From NCBI GenBank assembly GCA_905478365.1, contig CAJQIK010000033.1, positions 1-39,601 of the forward strand: a stretch of 39,601 bases of DNA. The letters are read 5' to 3'. Shown here piece after piece: positions 1 through 9,200 of this stretch. The stretch comes from an uncultured Burkholderiales Genera incertae sedis bacterium. Its GTDB lineage: Bacteria; Pseudomonadota; Gammaproteobacteria; Burkholderiales; Eutrophovitaceae. How positions within the stretch are numbered: the first letter of the stretch is position 1; each line of letters opens with the position of its first letter. The notes beneath the pieces were generated by a model. That model saw nothing but the letters and a program-made list of their open reading frames with translations. It ran no database searches and was not told where the DNA came from. A program made the position numbers and the translations under genes.

Positions 1-580
1 CCAACCCAAAGAACCGCATCTTCAAGCCCTTCAAGTCGTCCAAAGTGTTAATTTCTTTTTTAAACCACCCCGATGCCTCGGGTGGGATCATATGGCAGGG
101 TATGTACTTAATATTCTGCGCACCATAGAGCTCATCAGCGAACTTAGAACCGTCGCCATAGTAGTACCAAGCTAAAAACTCAGTGGCATTAGGTCCAAAC
201 GGTAACGTGGTAAACATGCTGAACACATTATTAATTCCCGCGTAATAACCCGAACTCGCCCAAGCCATTTCTACTGACCCTTTAGACGCTGCTGGAATTG
301 CCTCCAACCCAGGAACCAGGGCATTGGGCTCAAAAAATTTGATCTCGAGTGTACCACCGGACAACCGGTCAACTTTTTCAGTCCACTCAACTCCTCCGAC
401 ACCCAAAATGGGTAAAGAAGACGGGAAGGCACTTGCCATTTGCAGTTTAACTTTTTTAACTGGAGCAGCCTCAGAGACTTCTCCACCGCCCGCAGTAGCG
501 CCATCTTCTCCACCACCACAACCAGTAAGAACCAACAAACCAATTAAACCTGACATCAAAGTGGTTCTAAATTTAATCAT
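1..580 (-). CDS. TRAP transporter substrate-binding protein (DctP family), 3' end cut off by window edge
   Basis: Manual translation from the ATG at 580 gives MIKFRTTLMSGLIGLLVLTGCGGGEDG...VKLQMASAFPSSLPILGVGG...ALVPGLEAIPAASKGSVEMAWASSGYYAGINNVFSMFTTLPFGPNATEFLAWYYYGDG..., near-identical to the 659-1747 product; lipobox LTGC; frame open to base 1. Not listed in the ORF track because it has no stop in the window. Confidence 0.9.
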   Translation of the reverse strand, partial: MIKFRTTLMSGLIGLLVLTGCGGGEDGATAGGGEVSEAAPVKKVKLQMASAFPSSLPILGVGGVEWTEKVDRLSGGTLEIKFFEPNALVPGLEAIPAASKGSVEMAWASSGYYAGINNVFSMFTTLPFGPNATEFLAWYYYGDGSKFADELYGAQNIKYIPCHMIPPEASGWFKKEINTLDDLKGLKMRFFGL

Positions 581-658
581 AACCCTCTCCCAATCTTCTC
601 TTATTGCTTGTTAAGGGCGGAGTAAACCCGCCCATACTATTTAATGTTGGATCCCCTT

Positions 659-1747
659 TTACTTCAGATATCCATTCTCTCGCCAAATAGCAAATTGCTC
701 TCGGAATGCCAGATAATTTTCGTAAACCCTTTTGAACTCTGGATTTACTGCCATTTCCTCTGCTGCCACTTCATCCCACGCGGCTTTAAAAGCTGCCAAA
801 AATTCAGGACCCCAATAATGTACGTTAACCCCTTGCTCGATCATTCGTGCCATTGCCGCCGGCTGAGAAAAATCTCCGAGAGCTAATCCATCACGCACTT
901 TATCGCCACAAGAAACTTCAATCACCGCTTGATGATGATCAGATAGACCATTCCAAACATCCATATTAATGAATACACCAAGAAAAGAAGCTGGTTGATG
1001 CCAACCTGGGAAGTAGTAATGTTTCGCTACCTGATACAGACCAATTCCCTCATCCATGGCCGGATTACCGAACTCAGTTGCATCAATGGTACCCAACTGC
1101 AACGCCTGGAATATTTCACCGCCAGCTAAAAGCTGCGTAGATGCGCCTAACTTTTCCATAACCTTCGCACCCAGACCAAAAAACCGCATCTTGAGACCCT
1201 TGAGATCATCAAGACTCTTGATCTCATTTTTGAACCAGCCTGAGGCCTCAGGCGGGATCATGATGCAGGGCACATACTTGATGCTGTGTTCTAAATACAA
1301 CTCATCAGCAAGCTTTTGTCCGTCCCCGTAGTAATACCATGCCAAAAATTCTGTCGCGTTAGGACCAAAAGGCAGCGTTGTAAACATGCTGAACACATTG
1401 TTGATCCCCGCATAATAACCAGAAGTAGCCCACGCCAAATCAACCGAGCCTTTAGATGCAGCTGGAATAGCTTCTAATCCAGGCACAAGCGCGTTAGGTT
1501 CAAAGAATTTTATTTCTAAACTTCCACCAGATAAGGTATCCACTGTTTCGGTCCAGTCGAGTCCACCATCACCCAGTATCGGTAACGACGACGGGAATGC
1601 GCTCGCCATCTTCAATTTAACTTTTTTGATAGGTGCGTTTGCAGGCGCTTCACCATCGGTCACCGCGACCTCATCTCCACCACCGCAACCGGTCAAAACA
1701 AATAGACCGATTACACCGGTCACCAAAAGGCCTTTAAATTTAGTCAT
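659..1747 (-). CDS. TRAP transporter substrate-binding lipoprotein (DctP family)
   Basis: 362 aa; lipobox LTGCGGG; MASAFPSSLP...ALVPGLEAIPAASKGSVDLAW, LKGLKMRFFGLGAKVMEKLG typical of DctP/TAXI-like TRAP SBPs; good SD (GGAGGAG) before ATG. Confidence 0.9.
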   Translation of the reverse strand: MTKFKGLLVTGVIGLFVLTGCGGGDEVAVTDGEAPANAPIKKVKLKMASAFPSSLPILGDGGLDWTETVDTLSGGSLEIKFFEPNALVPGLEAIPAASKGSVDLAWATSGYYAGINNVFSMFTTLPFGPNATEFLAWYYYGDGQKLADELYLEHSIKYVPCIMIPPEASGWFKNEIKSLDDLKGLKMRFFGLGAKVMEKLGASTQLLAGGEIFQALQLGTIDATEFGNPAMDEGIGLYQVAKHYYFPGWHQPASFLGVFINMDVWNGLSDHHQAVIEVSCGDKVRDGLALGDFSQPAAMARMIEQGVNVHYWGPEFLAAFKAAWDEVAAEEMAVNPEFKRVYENYLAFREQFAIWRENGYLK

Positions 1748-1941
1748 AAAACTCCTCCGAATGCACTTTTTAGTGCTTTTAATATCATGTTTTTCTAATT
1801 CTATAATGTTGGATCAAAATTTACATAAAACCCACCAAAAACCAATAGGTAAACCATCAAACGCTGATTACGAGACCCTATCACGACTCGGCCTGTCGAC
1901 CAAGAGATGGTTCATACCAAAAGGTCCGAATGGAATGGGGT

Positions 1942-3039
1942 CTACCTCAAATAGCCATTCTCCCCCCAGAGCTTGTAATCTTCTCGAAATTTTGTATAAG
2001 AGTCATGTATTTTTTTAAATTTTGGGTTCTTCGCAGACTCCTCCAAAACAACCTCATCCCAAGCTGTACGGTAAGCATTAAGAATTTCATCTGACCAATA
2101 ATGAATGGTAACCCCATGTTTTTCGACCATTCTTCGCATAGCAGGCGCTTGAGTAGCCTCACCCTCCGCAATCATCTCTTTAATGATGTAGCCACAGGAA
2201 ACCTCCACAATCTTCTGGTGATAACTCGATAGAGAATTCCATACATCCATATTGAAAAATAATCCCCCTAACGCTGTGGCTTGGTGCCAACCGGGGAAAT
2301 AATAATGCTTCGCAACCTGATAAAAACTTGAGCTCTCGTCTACCGTTGGCACGGAAAACTCGGTTGCATCAATAGTGCCCAACTGTAGCGCTTGAAAGAT
2401 ATCGCCTCCGGCAAGTAGCTGTGTCGCAACGCCTAATTTATCCATCACCTTGGCGCCTAAACCAAAGAATCGCATCTTCATACCTTTAAGGTCATCGACA
2501 GAATTGATTTCCTTCCTAAACCATCCCGACGCTTCTGGTGGCGTAATAAAGCAAGGAATTGCTTTGATATTGTGCTCCGCGTACATTTCATCAGCCAGCT
2601 CGTTTCCCCCACCGTATTGCAGCCAAGCTAACAACTCATCAGCTGAGGCGCCAAAGGGAACCGACGTAAAAAAACTGAATGCTAGATCATTGCCAGCGTA
2701 AAAACCCGAAGTCGACCAAGCAACATCTACAGACCCTTTCGATGCTGCTGGAATTGCCTCCAAAGCTGGCACTAGAGCACCAGGCTCAAAAAATTTTAAC
2801 TCTAAAGTACCCGCGGACACCTCCTCAATAGTGTCCGAAAAACGCACCCCATTCTTACCGATCAACTCGAGAGACGCCGGGAAGGCGCTGGCCATATTCA
2901 GCTTAACTTTCTGTTGCACTTTTTCATCAGCCAACCCCGATGAGTGCTGCGCTGAATCCCCATCACTATCGCCACATCCGGTCAAGATGAGTGCAGCTGC
3001 GACTGCGATTAGGTGTGACACCCAATTATCCACTCTCAT
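1942..3039 (-). CDS. TRAP transporter substrate-binding lipoprotein (DctP family)
   Basis: 365 aa; lipobox LTGCGDS; collinear with the two neighbouring paralogues; SD AGGGGA upstream. Confidence 0.9.
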   Translation of the reverse strand: MRVDNWVSHLIAVAAALILTGCGDSDGDSAQHSSGLADEKVQQKVKLNMASAFPASLELIGKNGVRFSDTIEEVSAGTLELKFFEPGALVPALEAIPAASKGSVDVAWSTSGFYAGNDLAFSFFTSVPFGASADELLAWLQYGGGNELADEMYAEHNIKAIPCFITPPEASGWFRKEINSVDDLKGMKMRFFGLGAKVMDKLGVATQLLAGGDIFQALQLGTIDATEFSVPTVDESSSFYQVAKHYYFPGWHQATALGGLFFNMDVWNSLSSYHQKIVEVSCGYIIKEMIAEGEATQAPAMRRMVEKHGVTIHYWSDEILNAYRTAWDEVVLEESAKNPKFKKIHDSYTKFREDYKLWGENGYLR

Positions 3040-3191
3040 TGATTTCCCCTCAATATATTGTTTTTCTTGAGTTTTTTTAAGCCGAGTCTGAAGTCTAGTC
3101 GAATTTCTATTAAATTCTTTTATTGATCATCGTAGCACAGTTAAGACGTAACCGATCGGCCAGATAACGCCCTTAATGTTCGGGAAGAGAT

Positions 3192-4349
3192 TTAGCGGTA
3201 AGCTCTAAAAAATTGGCGCATATCTTTAACCAGCGGTTCGGGTTGCTCCAAGGCCGCGAAGTGCCCGCCCCTTTCGCACTCGGTCCAGCTCTGAATATTA
3301 GAATAAAACAAATCGGCCACCGACCTTGGTGGAGAGAGAATTTCTTTTGGAAACTGAATATAACCCGTCGGCACATCAACAGTTTTACCAATCGGAATCG
3401 GCCATGGGCTGTGCATTCTGGCGTAGTATGGCCAAAACGAGGAGCCAATAGCACCAGTGGTCCAATACAGCATAATATCTGTGAGCATTGTATCGCGACC
3501 AAAATAACCGTCTAAATCGCCTCGATGATCAGTCCAAGTATGAAATTTCTCTACCAGCCAGGCTGCTAAGCCGACAGGAGAATCGGTCAAGCCGTAAGCT
3601 AGAGTTTGAGGCTTAGTACCCTGTATCCATTGATATCCAGTTTCATCTTTTAAGAACTCATTCAGTTGCTTTAAGAAAACAGCCTCTTCCTCAGAAGGAT
3701 TTTCTAAAATGCTTGGATCCCGTCGAACCGCAAGAAAATTTAGGTGTATCGCTTTTAACAATTCAGGGTAAACAAAACCCATGCGCGACGTGACGAAACC
3801 GCCCCAGTCCCCTCCTTGCGCCACAAAAGATTTAAAGCCAAGAACTTTGGTCATCAACTCAGCAAACGCATCGGTAATTTCCTCAACGGAAAAGCGGGCT
3901 TGATCAGGCTTGAAGGAAAATGTATAGCCTGGCAGAGAGGGGGCGATGACTGTAAACGAGTCCTCCGCAGACCCCCCATATGACACAGGGTCAGTCAGCA
4001 TGGGAATAATCTTATGGAACTCATACACCGATCCGGGCCAGCCATGAGACAAGAGCAGGGGCTGAGGATTCTCCCCTTTACCCTCCTCATAAATAAAGTG
4101 TAAATCGATCCCAGCTACCTTAGTTTTATATTGCTTGAATTGGTTAATAACGGCTTCATGTGCCCGCCAATCGTAATCATTCTCCCAATATGCGCAAAGA
4201 TCTTTTAGGTAACCCAAGTCAGCGCCATAAGACCAATTGTTGTTTGGAATTTCATCAGGCCAACGGGTATTTTTCAGGCGCTGTTTCAAGTCGCTTAGCG
4301 CGCTATCTGGGACCGAGAGAGTAAAAGGGGTAACTTGCTTATCAAGCAT
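3192..4349 (-). CDS. epoxide hydrolase (microsomal/EHN family alpha/beta hydrolase)
   Basis: 385 aa; N-terminal EHN-like region (TPFTLSVPDSALSDLKQRLKNTRWPDE), LLSHGWPGSVYEFHKIIP, nucleophile motif GGDWGG, C-terminal GGHFAALEQPE. Confidence 0.9.
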   Translation of the reverse strand: MLDKQVTPFTLSVPDSALSDLKQRLKNTRWPDEIPNNNWSYGADLGYLKDLCAYWENDYDWRAHEAVINQFKQYKTKVAGIDLHFIYEEGKGENPQPLLLSHGWPGSVYEFHKIIPMLTDPVSYGGSAEDSFTVIAPSLPGYTFSFKPDQARFSVEEITDAFAELMTKVLGFKSFVAQGGDWGGFVTSRMGFVYPELLKAIHLNFLAVRRDPSILENPSEEEAVFLKQLNEFLKDETGYQWIQGTKPQTLAYGLTDSPVGLAAWLVEKFHTWTDHRGDLDGYFGRDTMLTDIMLYWTTGAIGSSFWPYYARMHSPWPIPIGKTVDVPTGYIQFPKEILSPPRSVADLFYSNIQSWTECERGGHFAALEQPEPLVKDMRQFFRAYR

Positions 4350-4476
4350 GAGGTTTTATCCTGAATCGCTAAAACTGACATTTTAACGAAAAGGCCCCTT
4401 TGAAAAAACCAGGAGATCAATAAAACTAACTTGTTGGGATTAAATCAGGACAATGCTGTTCGACATTTTGATACAG

Positions 4477-5076
4477 CTATTTGCCCACAGAAGAGTCGCA
4501 GGCCTGTCCTTGGGAATAAGCCACCCTTATTTGGCTACCCACAATTTCGAGAAAGCGCTTTTGAACTGCATAAGCCTCCTGCTCACGCCGATACCAGCGC
4601 TCGCAATCCTTTAAATCGACCAATTCATGATTCATATCCTGGACATAATGAACGAGCTCATGCAGTAACACCGAGCGCGCAAACACATTGGTTTCAGGCT
4701 TCATAGACTCATCCAGATAAACGCCTTCTCCAGCCCGATAAACCGCAAGTGCGGCGCAAGGCTTTTGGCACGCATATTGCTCAACAACAGAGTGCGCAAC
4801 CTTTTGTACTGGTGGAGGCTCATTAGGAATACGGTACTTGGTGATTTGGTCCAACGCCTCTAGAAGATCTATGATGAGCACATCAAGTGGAATAAAGTGC
4901 GTTGTTCCAAGCTTATTACTCAGGTCGCGCTCACCATCAGAAGGGTAATTACTGTACACGCCTGGGATTTGAGAGGTTGTATCTTCAGCAAACGCCGAGT
5001 TAGGCAGCCAACCCCAAATGAGAATCAAGCTCAAGATTAGGCATTGATGAGGAATAAAATAAGCAATCTGTTTCAT
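4477..5076 (-). CDS. secreted/periplasmic protein of unknown function with HExxH motif
   Basis: ORF 4477-5115; internal Met gives signal peptide MKQIAYFIPHQCLILSLILIWGWLPNSAFAE; LLHELVHYVQDMNHEL with downstream REQEAY. Confidence 0.7.
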   Translation of the reverse strand: MKQIAYFIPHQCLILSLILIWGWLPNSAFAEDTTSQIPGVYSNYPSDGERDLSNKLGTTHFIPLDVLIIDLLEALDQITKYRIPNEPPPVQKVAHSVVEQYACQKPCAALAVYRAGEGVYLDESMKPETNVFARSVLLHELVHYVQDMNHELVDLKDCERWYRREQEAYAVQKRFLEIVGSQIRVAYSQGQACDSSVGK

Positions 5077-5098
5077 AAAATCTCGCGAAAACCAATCG

Positions 5099-5980
5099 CT
5101 AAATACGGGACTCACCTTCGTCTAAATTCTGCTCGACCGTTTGAGGCGCTGTGAACTTCTTTAAAAACTCAATTCGAGTAGCAGCTTCCTGCTTTTGTGT
5201 CTCATTCAATTGCGCGTTTATAGAATTCGCCTCGCTCTCAGCAAACGTCAAACCGCCAACATCTTGAGGATCGAGCCTAAGCATAGAAATCTGATACCAA
5301 GAAAACGCCTCGACGAGATCTCTCTCGCCTCTGAGCCCATCGCGATAGAAATCACCGAGCGAAAGCATCGAATACGGATCACCGAGTTCAGCTCCCCCCA
5401 TAAACCAGTCATGTGCCGAATCGAGGCTTCTCTCGACTCCTCGACCCGTTTGATACAACGCACCGACATTGTAATGAGCAAGCGGGTCACCCGCATCGGC
5501 CGCGGTTTTGTACCAAGTCATGGCCAGTACGAAATCCTGGGTGACACCATCCCCGGTCTCATAGCAATCTCCGACAGAATTCATAGCCCAAGCATTACCA
5601 CCAATGGCGGACTTCAACCACCAATCAAATGCTTGCTTAATGTCTTGAGCTACCCCCTGACCATTAGCATAAGCGAGCCCAAGGTTATTCATCGCTAAGG
5701 GATACCCTCGATTTGCCGCCTCAGTCCACCACTTGACCGCTTCTTCAAAACTTTGCTTTCCATCATGCCCTGTGGCCCAGAGCAGTCCCACATTATTTAT
5801 TGCCTTGACGTCTCCTCGTTCGACCAACAGCCCAAGGTTATATGGGTCGAGCATATCCTTATTTGACTCGATGTCAGTGAAGGTATCTGGTCGCGGTTGT
5901 TTGGACTCTTCTGAAAAACCTAAAGAGCTTGATAGCAACAAAATAGCTGTTAAGCCCACAAAAAAATACTTATTGTTCAT
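5099..5980 (-). CDS. Sel1-repeat (TPR-like) protein, exported
   Basis: 293 aa; signal peptide MNNKYFFVGLTAILLLSSSLGFSEE; about five Sel1 units such as AMNNLGLAYANGQGVAQDIKQAFDWWLKSA. Confidence 0.9.
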   Translation of the reverse strand: MNNKYFFVGLTAILLLSSSLGFSEESKQPRPDTFTDIESNKDMLDPYNLGLLVERGDVKAINNVGLLWATGHDGKQSFEEAVKWWTEAANRGYPLAMNNLGLAYANGQGVAQDIKQAFDWWLKSAIGGNAWAMNSVGDCYETGDGVTQDFVLAMTWYKTAADAGDPLAHYNVGALYQTGRGVERSLDSAHDWFMGGAELGDPYSMLSLGDFYRDGLRGERDLVEAFSWYQISMLRLDPQDVGGLTFAESEANSINAQLNETQKQEAATRIEFLKKFTAPQTVEQNLDEGESRI

Positions 5981-6011
5981 AATTCCCCCACTGCAATCTA
6001 ACTCAGCCTCA

Positions 6012-6905
6012 TCATTTTTGATTTATTAAAAAAGGTACAATCTCGCTGAGCAGCTCATCAGGAGCCTCTTCAGGAATAAAGTGCCCGCATGGTAATGATT
6101 TGCCTATTACGTTATCAGCTTTTTCTTTCCAAGTATCCACCACATCGAAAAGTGACTCCATTTTGCCGAACTGACCCCATATTGTGTAGACCGGACAGGA
6201 GAGTTTAGTTCCTAAGTCCCTCTCATCATCTTCATAATCAATAGTAGCCGCCGCTCGATAGTCTTCTAAACCACAGCGAATCGTTCCGGGCAAGGTGAAC
6301 GCCCTTAAATACTCCGCGAATAATAAATCATCAATTGCATCTGGCCTCCAACTGAGTGAGCGAAACATTGTCTGAAGAAACGGCTCCGCACTATTTCTAA
6401 TCATGATTTCTGGTAGGTCTGGCGCTTGAAAGTAAAACCAGTGCCAGTAAGCTGCTGCTAATTCGCGGCCCGTTCGACTGAATATTGTGTGGGTCGGCAC
6501 AATATCAAGAACGATCAGCTTTTCGACTCTTTCGGGGAAATCAAGGGCGAGCCGATGCGCCACTCGTGCACCTCTATCATGGCCCATCAGAAAAAACGTC
6601 TCATGCCCTAACTCAGAAGCTAGACAAGCAATATCTTTTGCCATCGTTTTTTTATCGAAGCCGGAGCGTGCTTTTTCAGAGTCCCCATATCCCCTTAAAT
6701 CGGGAATAATCAGATTAAATCGCTTCATCAAAGTTGGGGATACCTTGTGCCACATCTGCCCGGTTTGCGGATATCCATGCAGCAATACCAAGGTAGGTCC
6801 TTCTCCTCCCGTCCATACATTCATTCGAATTCCATTGGCCCGAACTGTCGAACGCCTCATTCCCGCCATAAAATCAGCCATAGCTAGCTTCCTATCAAAA
6901 TACAA
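6012..6905 (-). CDS. haloacetate/fluoroacetate dehalogenase-like alpha/beta hydrolase
   Basis: LLHGYPQTGQMW, GHDRGARVAHRLALD nucleophile region, LDIVPT, AYWHWFYFQAP, EDYRAAA, CGHFIPEEAP. Actual start may be the internal ATG MADFMAGM. Confidence 0.8.
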   Translation of the reverse strand: MYFDRKLAMADFMAGMRRSTVRANGIRMNVWTGGEGPTLVLLHGYPQTGQMWHKVSPTLMKRFNLIIPDLRGYGDSEKARSGFDKKTMAKDIACLASELGHETFFLMGHDRGARVAHRLALDFPERVEKLIVLDIVPTHTIFSRTGRELAAAYWHWFYFQAPDLPEIMIRNSAEPFLQTMFRSLSWRPDAIDDLLFAEYLRAFTLPGTIRCGLEDYRAAATIDYEDDERDLGTKLSCPVYTIWGQFGKMESLFDVVDTWKEKADNVIGKSLPCGHFIPEEAPDELLSEIVPFLINQK

Positions 6906-6936
6906 AAATAATCCCGCTGACCCGACCGACTCAAAG

Positions 6937-8127
6937 TTAGCGGCCTAGATAAGCTCGTATTCTACGCACCCCTTCCGCAAGCACTGGGATTGGCTTAGGG
7001 TAGGAGAATCGAATATGTTCATTAGCTCGATAAACACCAAAATCCAGTCCAGGTGCGACTGCCACACCAGCACTCTCTATTAGGTCCTCGCACAACTTGA
7101 AACTATCATTAGAGAATCCGCTGCAATCAGCATAAATATATATCGCTCCGGTAGGCTCAACCGGAATTTTGAAACCAATCTCTCTTAACTCAGCTAATAA
7201 AAAATCTCTATGCTCCTGATAACTCGCCCTATGCACTTCACATTCACCAACGCTATCTGGATGAAAAGCCGCGAGGGCAGCTCTTTGGGCTATGTCTGGA
7301 CTGGAGATAAAAAGATTCTGGGCAAGCTTCTCGAAAGAACCTATAAATTTATCGGGAATTACAGCCCAGCCCAATCGCCAACCTGTCATCGCAAAATACT
7401 TAGAAAAACTATTGATCACAAAAATATCGTCGGCAAACTCCAAGGACGAGCAAGCATCAACTCCAAAAGTAATTCCGTGGTAGATCTCGTCAACAATTAG
7501 AGTCCCTTGGTTCGCCTGAACCACTCGATGAATATCTTTCAAAATGTCTTGCTTGATCGACGTGCCCGTAGGGTTAGAAGGGTTAGCAACCATTACCCCA
7601 ATGGTCCGGTCCGTCCAATGTTTTTCCACTAATTCGGGGGTCAACTGATAATCAGTTTCGGGCCCCACCGGTATCAGAATAGGGCGACCTTCCATCGTTG
7701 AAACAAAATGACGATTAGCAGGATAACCCGGATCAGCCATCAAAATCTCATCTCCTGGAGATACTAATACCCCCATCGTGAGCAGTAAAGCCCCTGAGGA
7801 TCCTGTCGTTATTGCGATTCTGTTTTTTGGAACTCCAACGTTATATCTTTGCCGATACCACCTTGATATTGCATTACGTAACTCGTCAGAACCAAGTGCC
7901 GGCAGATATTTCATTCGATCTTCGCGAAGCGCTCGGAGGCCTGATTCAACAACTAATTTTGGCGTAGGGAAATCAGGTTCGCCGACTGCCAAATTGACAA
8001 CATCTACTCCTGATGACTGGAGCTCCATGGCTCGGGTAATAATACGCATGACATGGAAAGGCTCAATATGATCCAAGCGTTTTGCATGCATAAGGATCTC
8101 ATCGTTGTGCAGACTTGTAGTATTCAT
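6937..8127 (-). CDS. class I/II pyridoxal-phosphate aminotransferase (aspartate aminotransferase-like)
   Basis: NLAVGEPDFPTPK, TTGSSGALLLTMGVLVSPGDEILMADPGYP, NPSNPTGT, SFSKYFAMTGWRLGW (PLP lysine). Confidence 0.93.
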   Translation of the reverse strand: MNTTSLHNDEILMHAKRLDHIEPFHVMRIITRAMELQSSGVDVVNLAVGEPDFPTPKLVVESGLRALREDRMKYLPALGSDELRNAISRWYRQRYNVGVPKNRIAITTGSSGALLLTMGVLVSPGDEILMADPGYPANRHFVSTMEGRPILIPVGPETDYQLTPELVEKHWTDRTIGVMVANPSNPTGTSIKQDILKDIHRVVQANQGTLIVDEIYHGITFGVDACSSLEFADDIFVINSFSKYFAMTGWRLGWAVIPDKFIGSFEKLAQNLFISSPDIAQRAALAAFHPDSVGECEVHRASYQEHRDFLLAELREIGFKIPVEPTGAIYIYADCSGFSNDSFKLCEDLIESAGVAVAPGLDFGVYRANEHIRFSYPKPIPVLAEGVRRIRAYLGR

Positions 8128-8227
8128 TTTTAGTTTTATTTTTTATCCGAAAGAACTTACCATTGTACCGGTCAAGTCAAATCCCCCAGTTTTTTAGTTA
8201 AAAATTTTCAATAATTTGGGAGAAAAA

Positions 8228-9163
8228 ATGCGCATAGTCGTTATTGGTACGGGAGGGGTAGGCGGGTACTTTGGTGCCAGACTTACTGAAGCCGGCGAAA
8301 ATGTTACTTTTGTCGCTCGAGGAGCCCATTTAGAGGCCATCAAAAGTCGCGGCCTGACCGTTTACTCCGCTTTAGGGGACATGCATTTGAGAGATGTTCA
8401 ATGCACTGAAAATACCCGCGATATCGGTCACGCAGACATTGTGATGATTGCAGTCAAGTTATGGGCTACGGATGAAGCTATTCAGACTGCAAAACCCCTA
8501 CTTGGCAAGAACACAGGAATTATCTCTTTTCAAAATGGAATCCTGGCAGAAGAAAGCTTAATTGCAGCTTATTCGTCCCAACATGCCATGGGTGGTGTCG
8601 CTAACATCGCGGCACTAATCGAAGAGCCTGGGGTCATTCGGCACAATGGAAACATGGCAAGTCTAGCTTTTGGAGAATTGAATAACACTCAATCAGAACG
8701 AGCACAATCACTTTTAACCGCATGTAGTAGAGCAAACATAAAAGCCGAGATTCCTGATGACATTAATCGTGCAATTTGGGAAAAGTATATTCGTTTAGTC
8801 ACGATGTCAGCTATGACCACTCTATGCAGAATGCCCATTGGACCAATACGAGATGAGGTTCATACGAGAAATTTACTTTCACAAATATTGGCCGAAATTA
8901 TTGACGTTGGTAAAGCTAAAGGTTTGAAATTTAGCGATAACGTTTTACAGGAGCAACTAGATATCATTGATGGCTATCCCCCGAGTATGGTCGCATCGAT
9001 GTGCGGCGATTTGCGAAGGGGCTATCCACTCGAAGTGCCTTGGTTCTCAGGGACAATAGTTAGACTGGGTAAAGAGCTTAATATTCCAACGCCTGCTAAC
9101 GGCTTTGTTTACGCGGCATTAAAACTCTTCGAGCACGGCAGGCCGATAGAGGCACAAATTTAA
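8228..9163 (+). CDS. 2-dehydropantoate 2-reductase family protein (ApbA/PanE-like)
   Basis: MRIVVIGTGGVGGYFGARLTEAGENVTFVARG Rossmann motif; C-terminal MASMCGDLRRGYPLEVPWFSGTIVRLG. ORF track starts at TTG 8216; ATG 8228 preferred. Confidence 0.9.
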   Translation: MRIVVIGTGGVGGYFGARLTEAGENVTFVARGAHLEAIKSRGLTVYSALGDMHLRDVQCTENTRDIGHADIVMIAVKLWATDEAIQTAKPLLGKNTGIISFQNGILAEESLIAAYSSQHAMGGVANIAALIEEPGVIRHNGNMASLAFGELNNTQSERAQSLLTACSRANIKAEIPDDINRAIWEKYIRLVTMSAMTTLCRMPIGPIRDEVHTRNLLSQILAEIIDVGKAKGLKFSDNVLQEQLDIIDGYPPSMVASMCGDLRRGYPLEVPWFSGTIVRLGKELNIPTPANGFVYAALKLFEHGRPIEAQI

Positions 9164-9200
9164 GGATTAAGATGAACCGTAAACTAAAAAGGATTTGAAA

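Noticed and set aside
615-633. GGGCGG-N7-CCGCCC hairpin as an intrinsic terminator
   Set aside because: Only 6-bp stem and no U-tract on the relevant strand; at best a leader/attenuator hairpin.
1626-2018. 130-aa + strand ORF spanning the DctP intergenic region
   Set aside because: Largely antisense to the two DctP genes; no signal, no domain.
5195-5698. 167-aa + strand ORF antisense to the Sel1 gene
   Set aside because: Shadow ORF over a convincing Sel1-repeat coding frame; no recognisable domain.
6487-6948. 153-aa + strand ORF
   Set aside because: Antisense to the dehalogenase-like gene.
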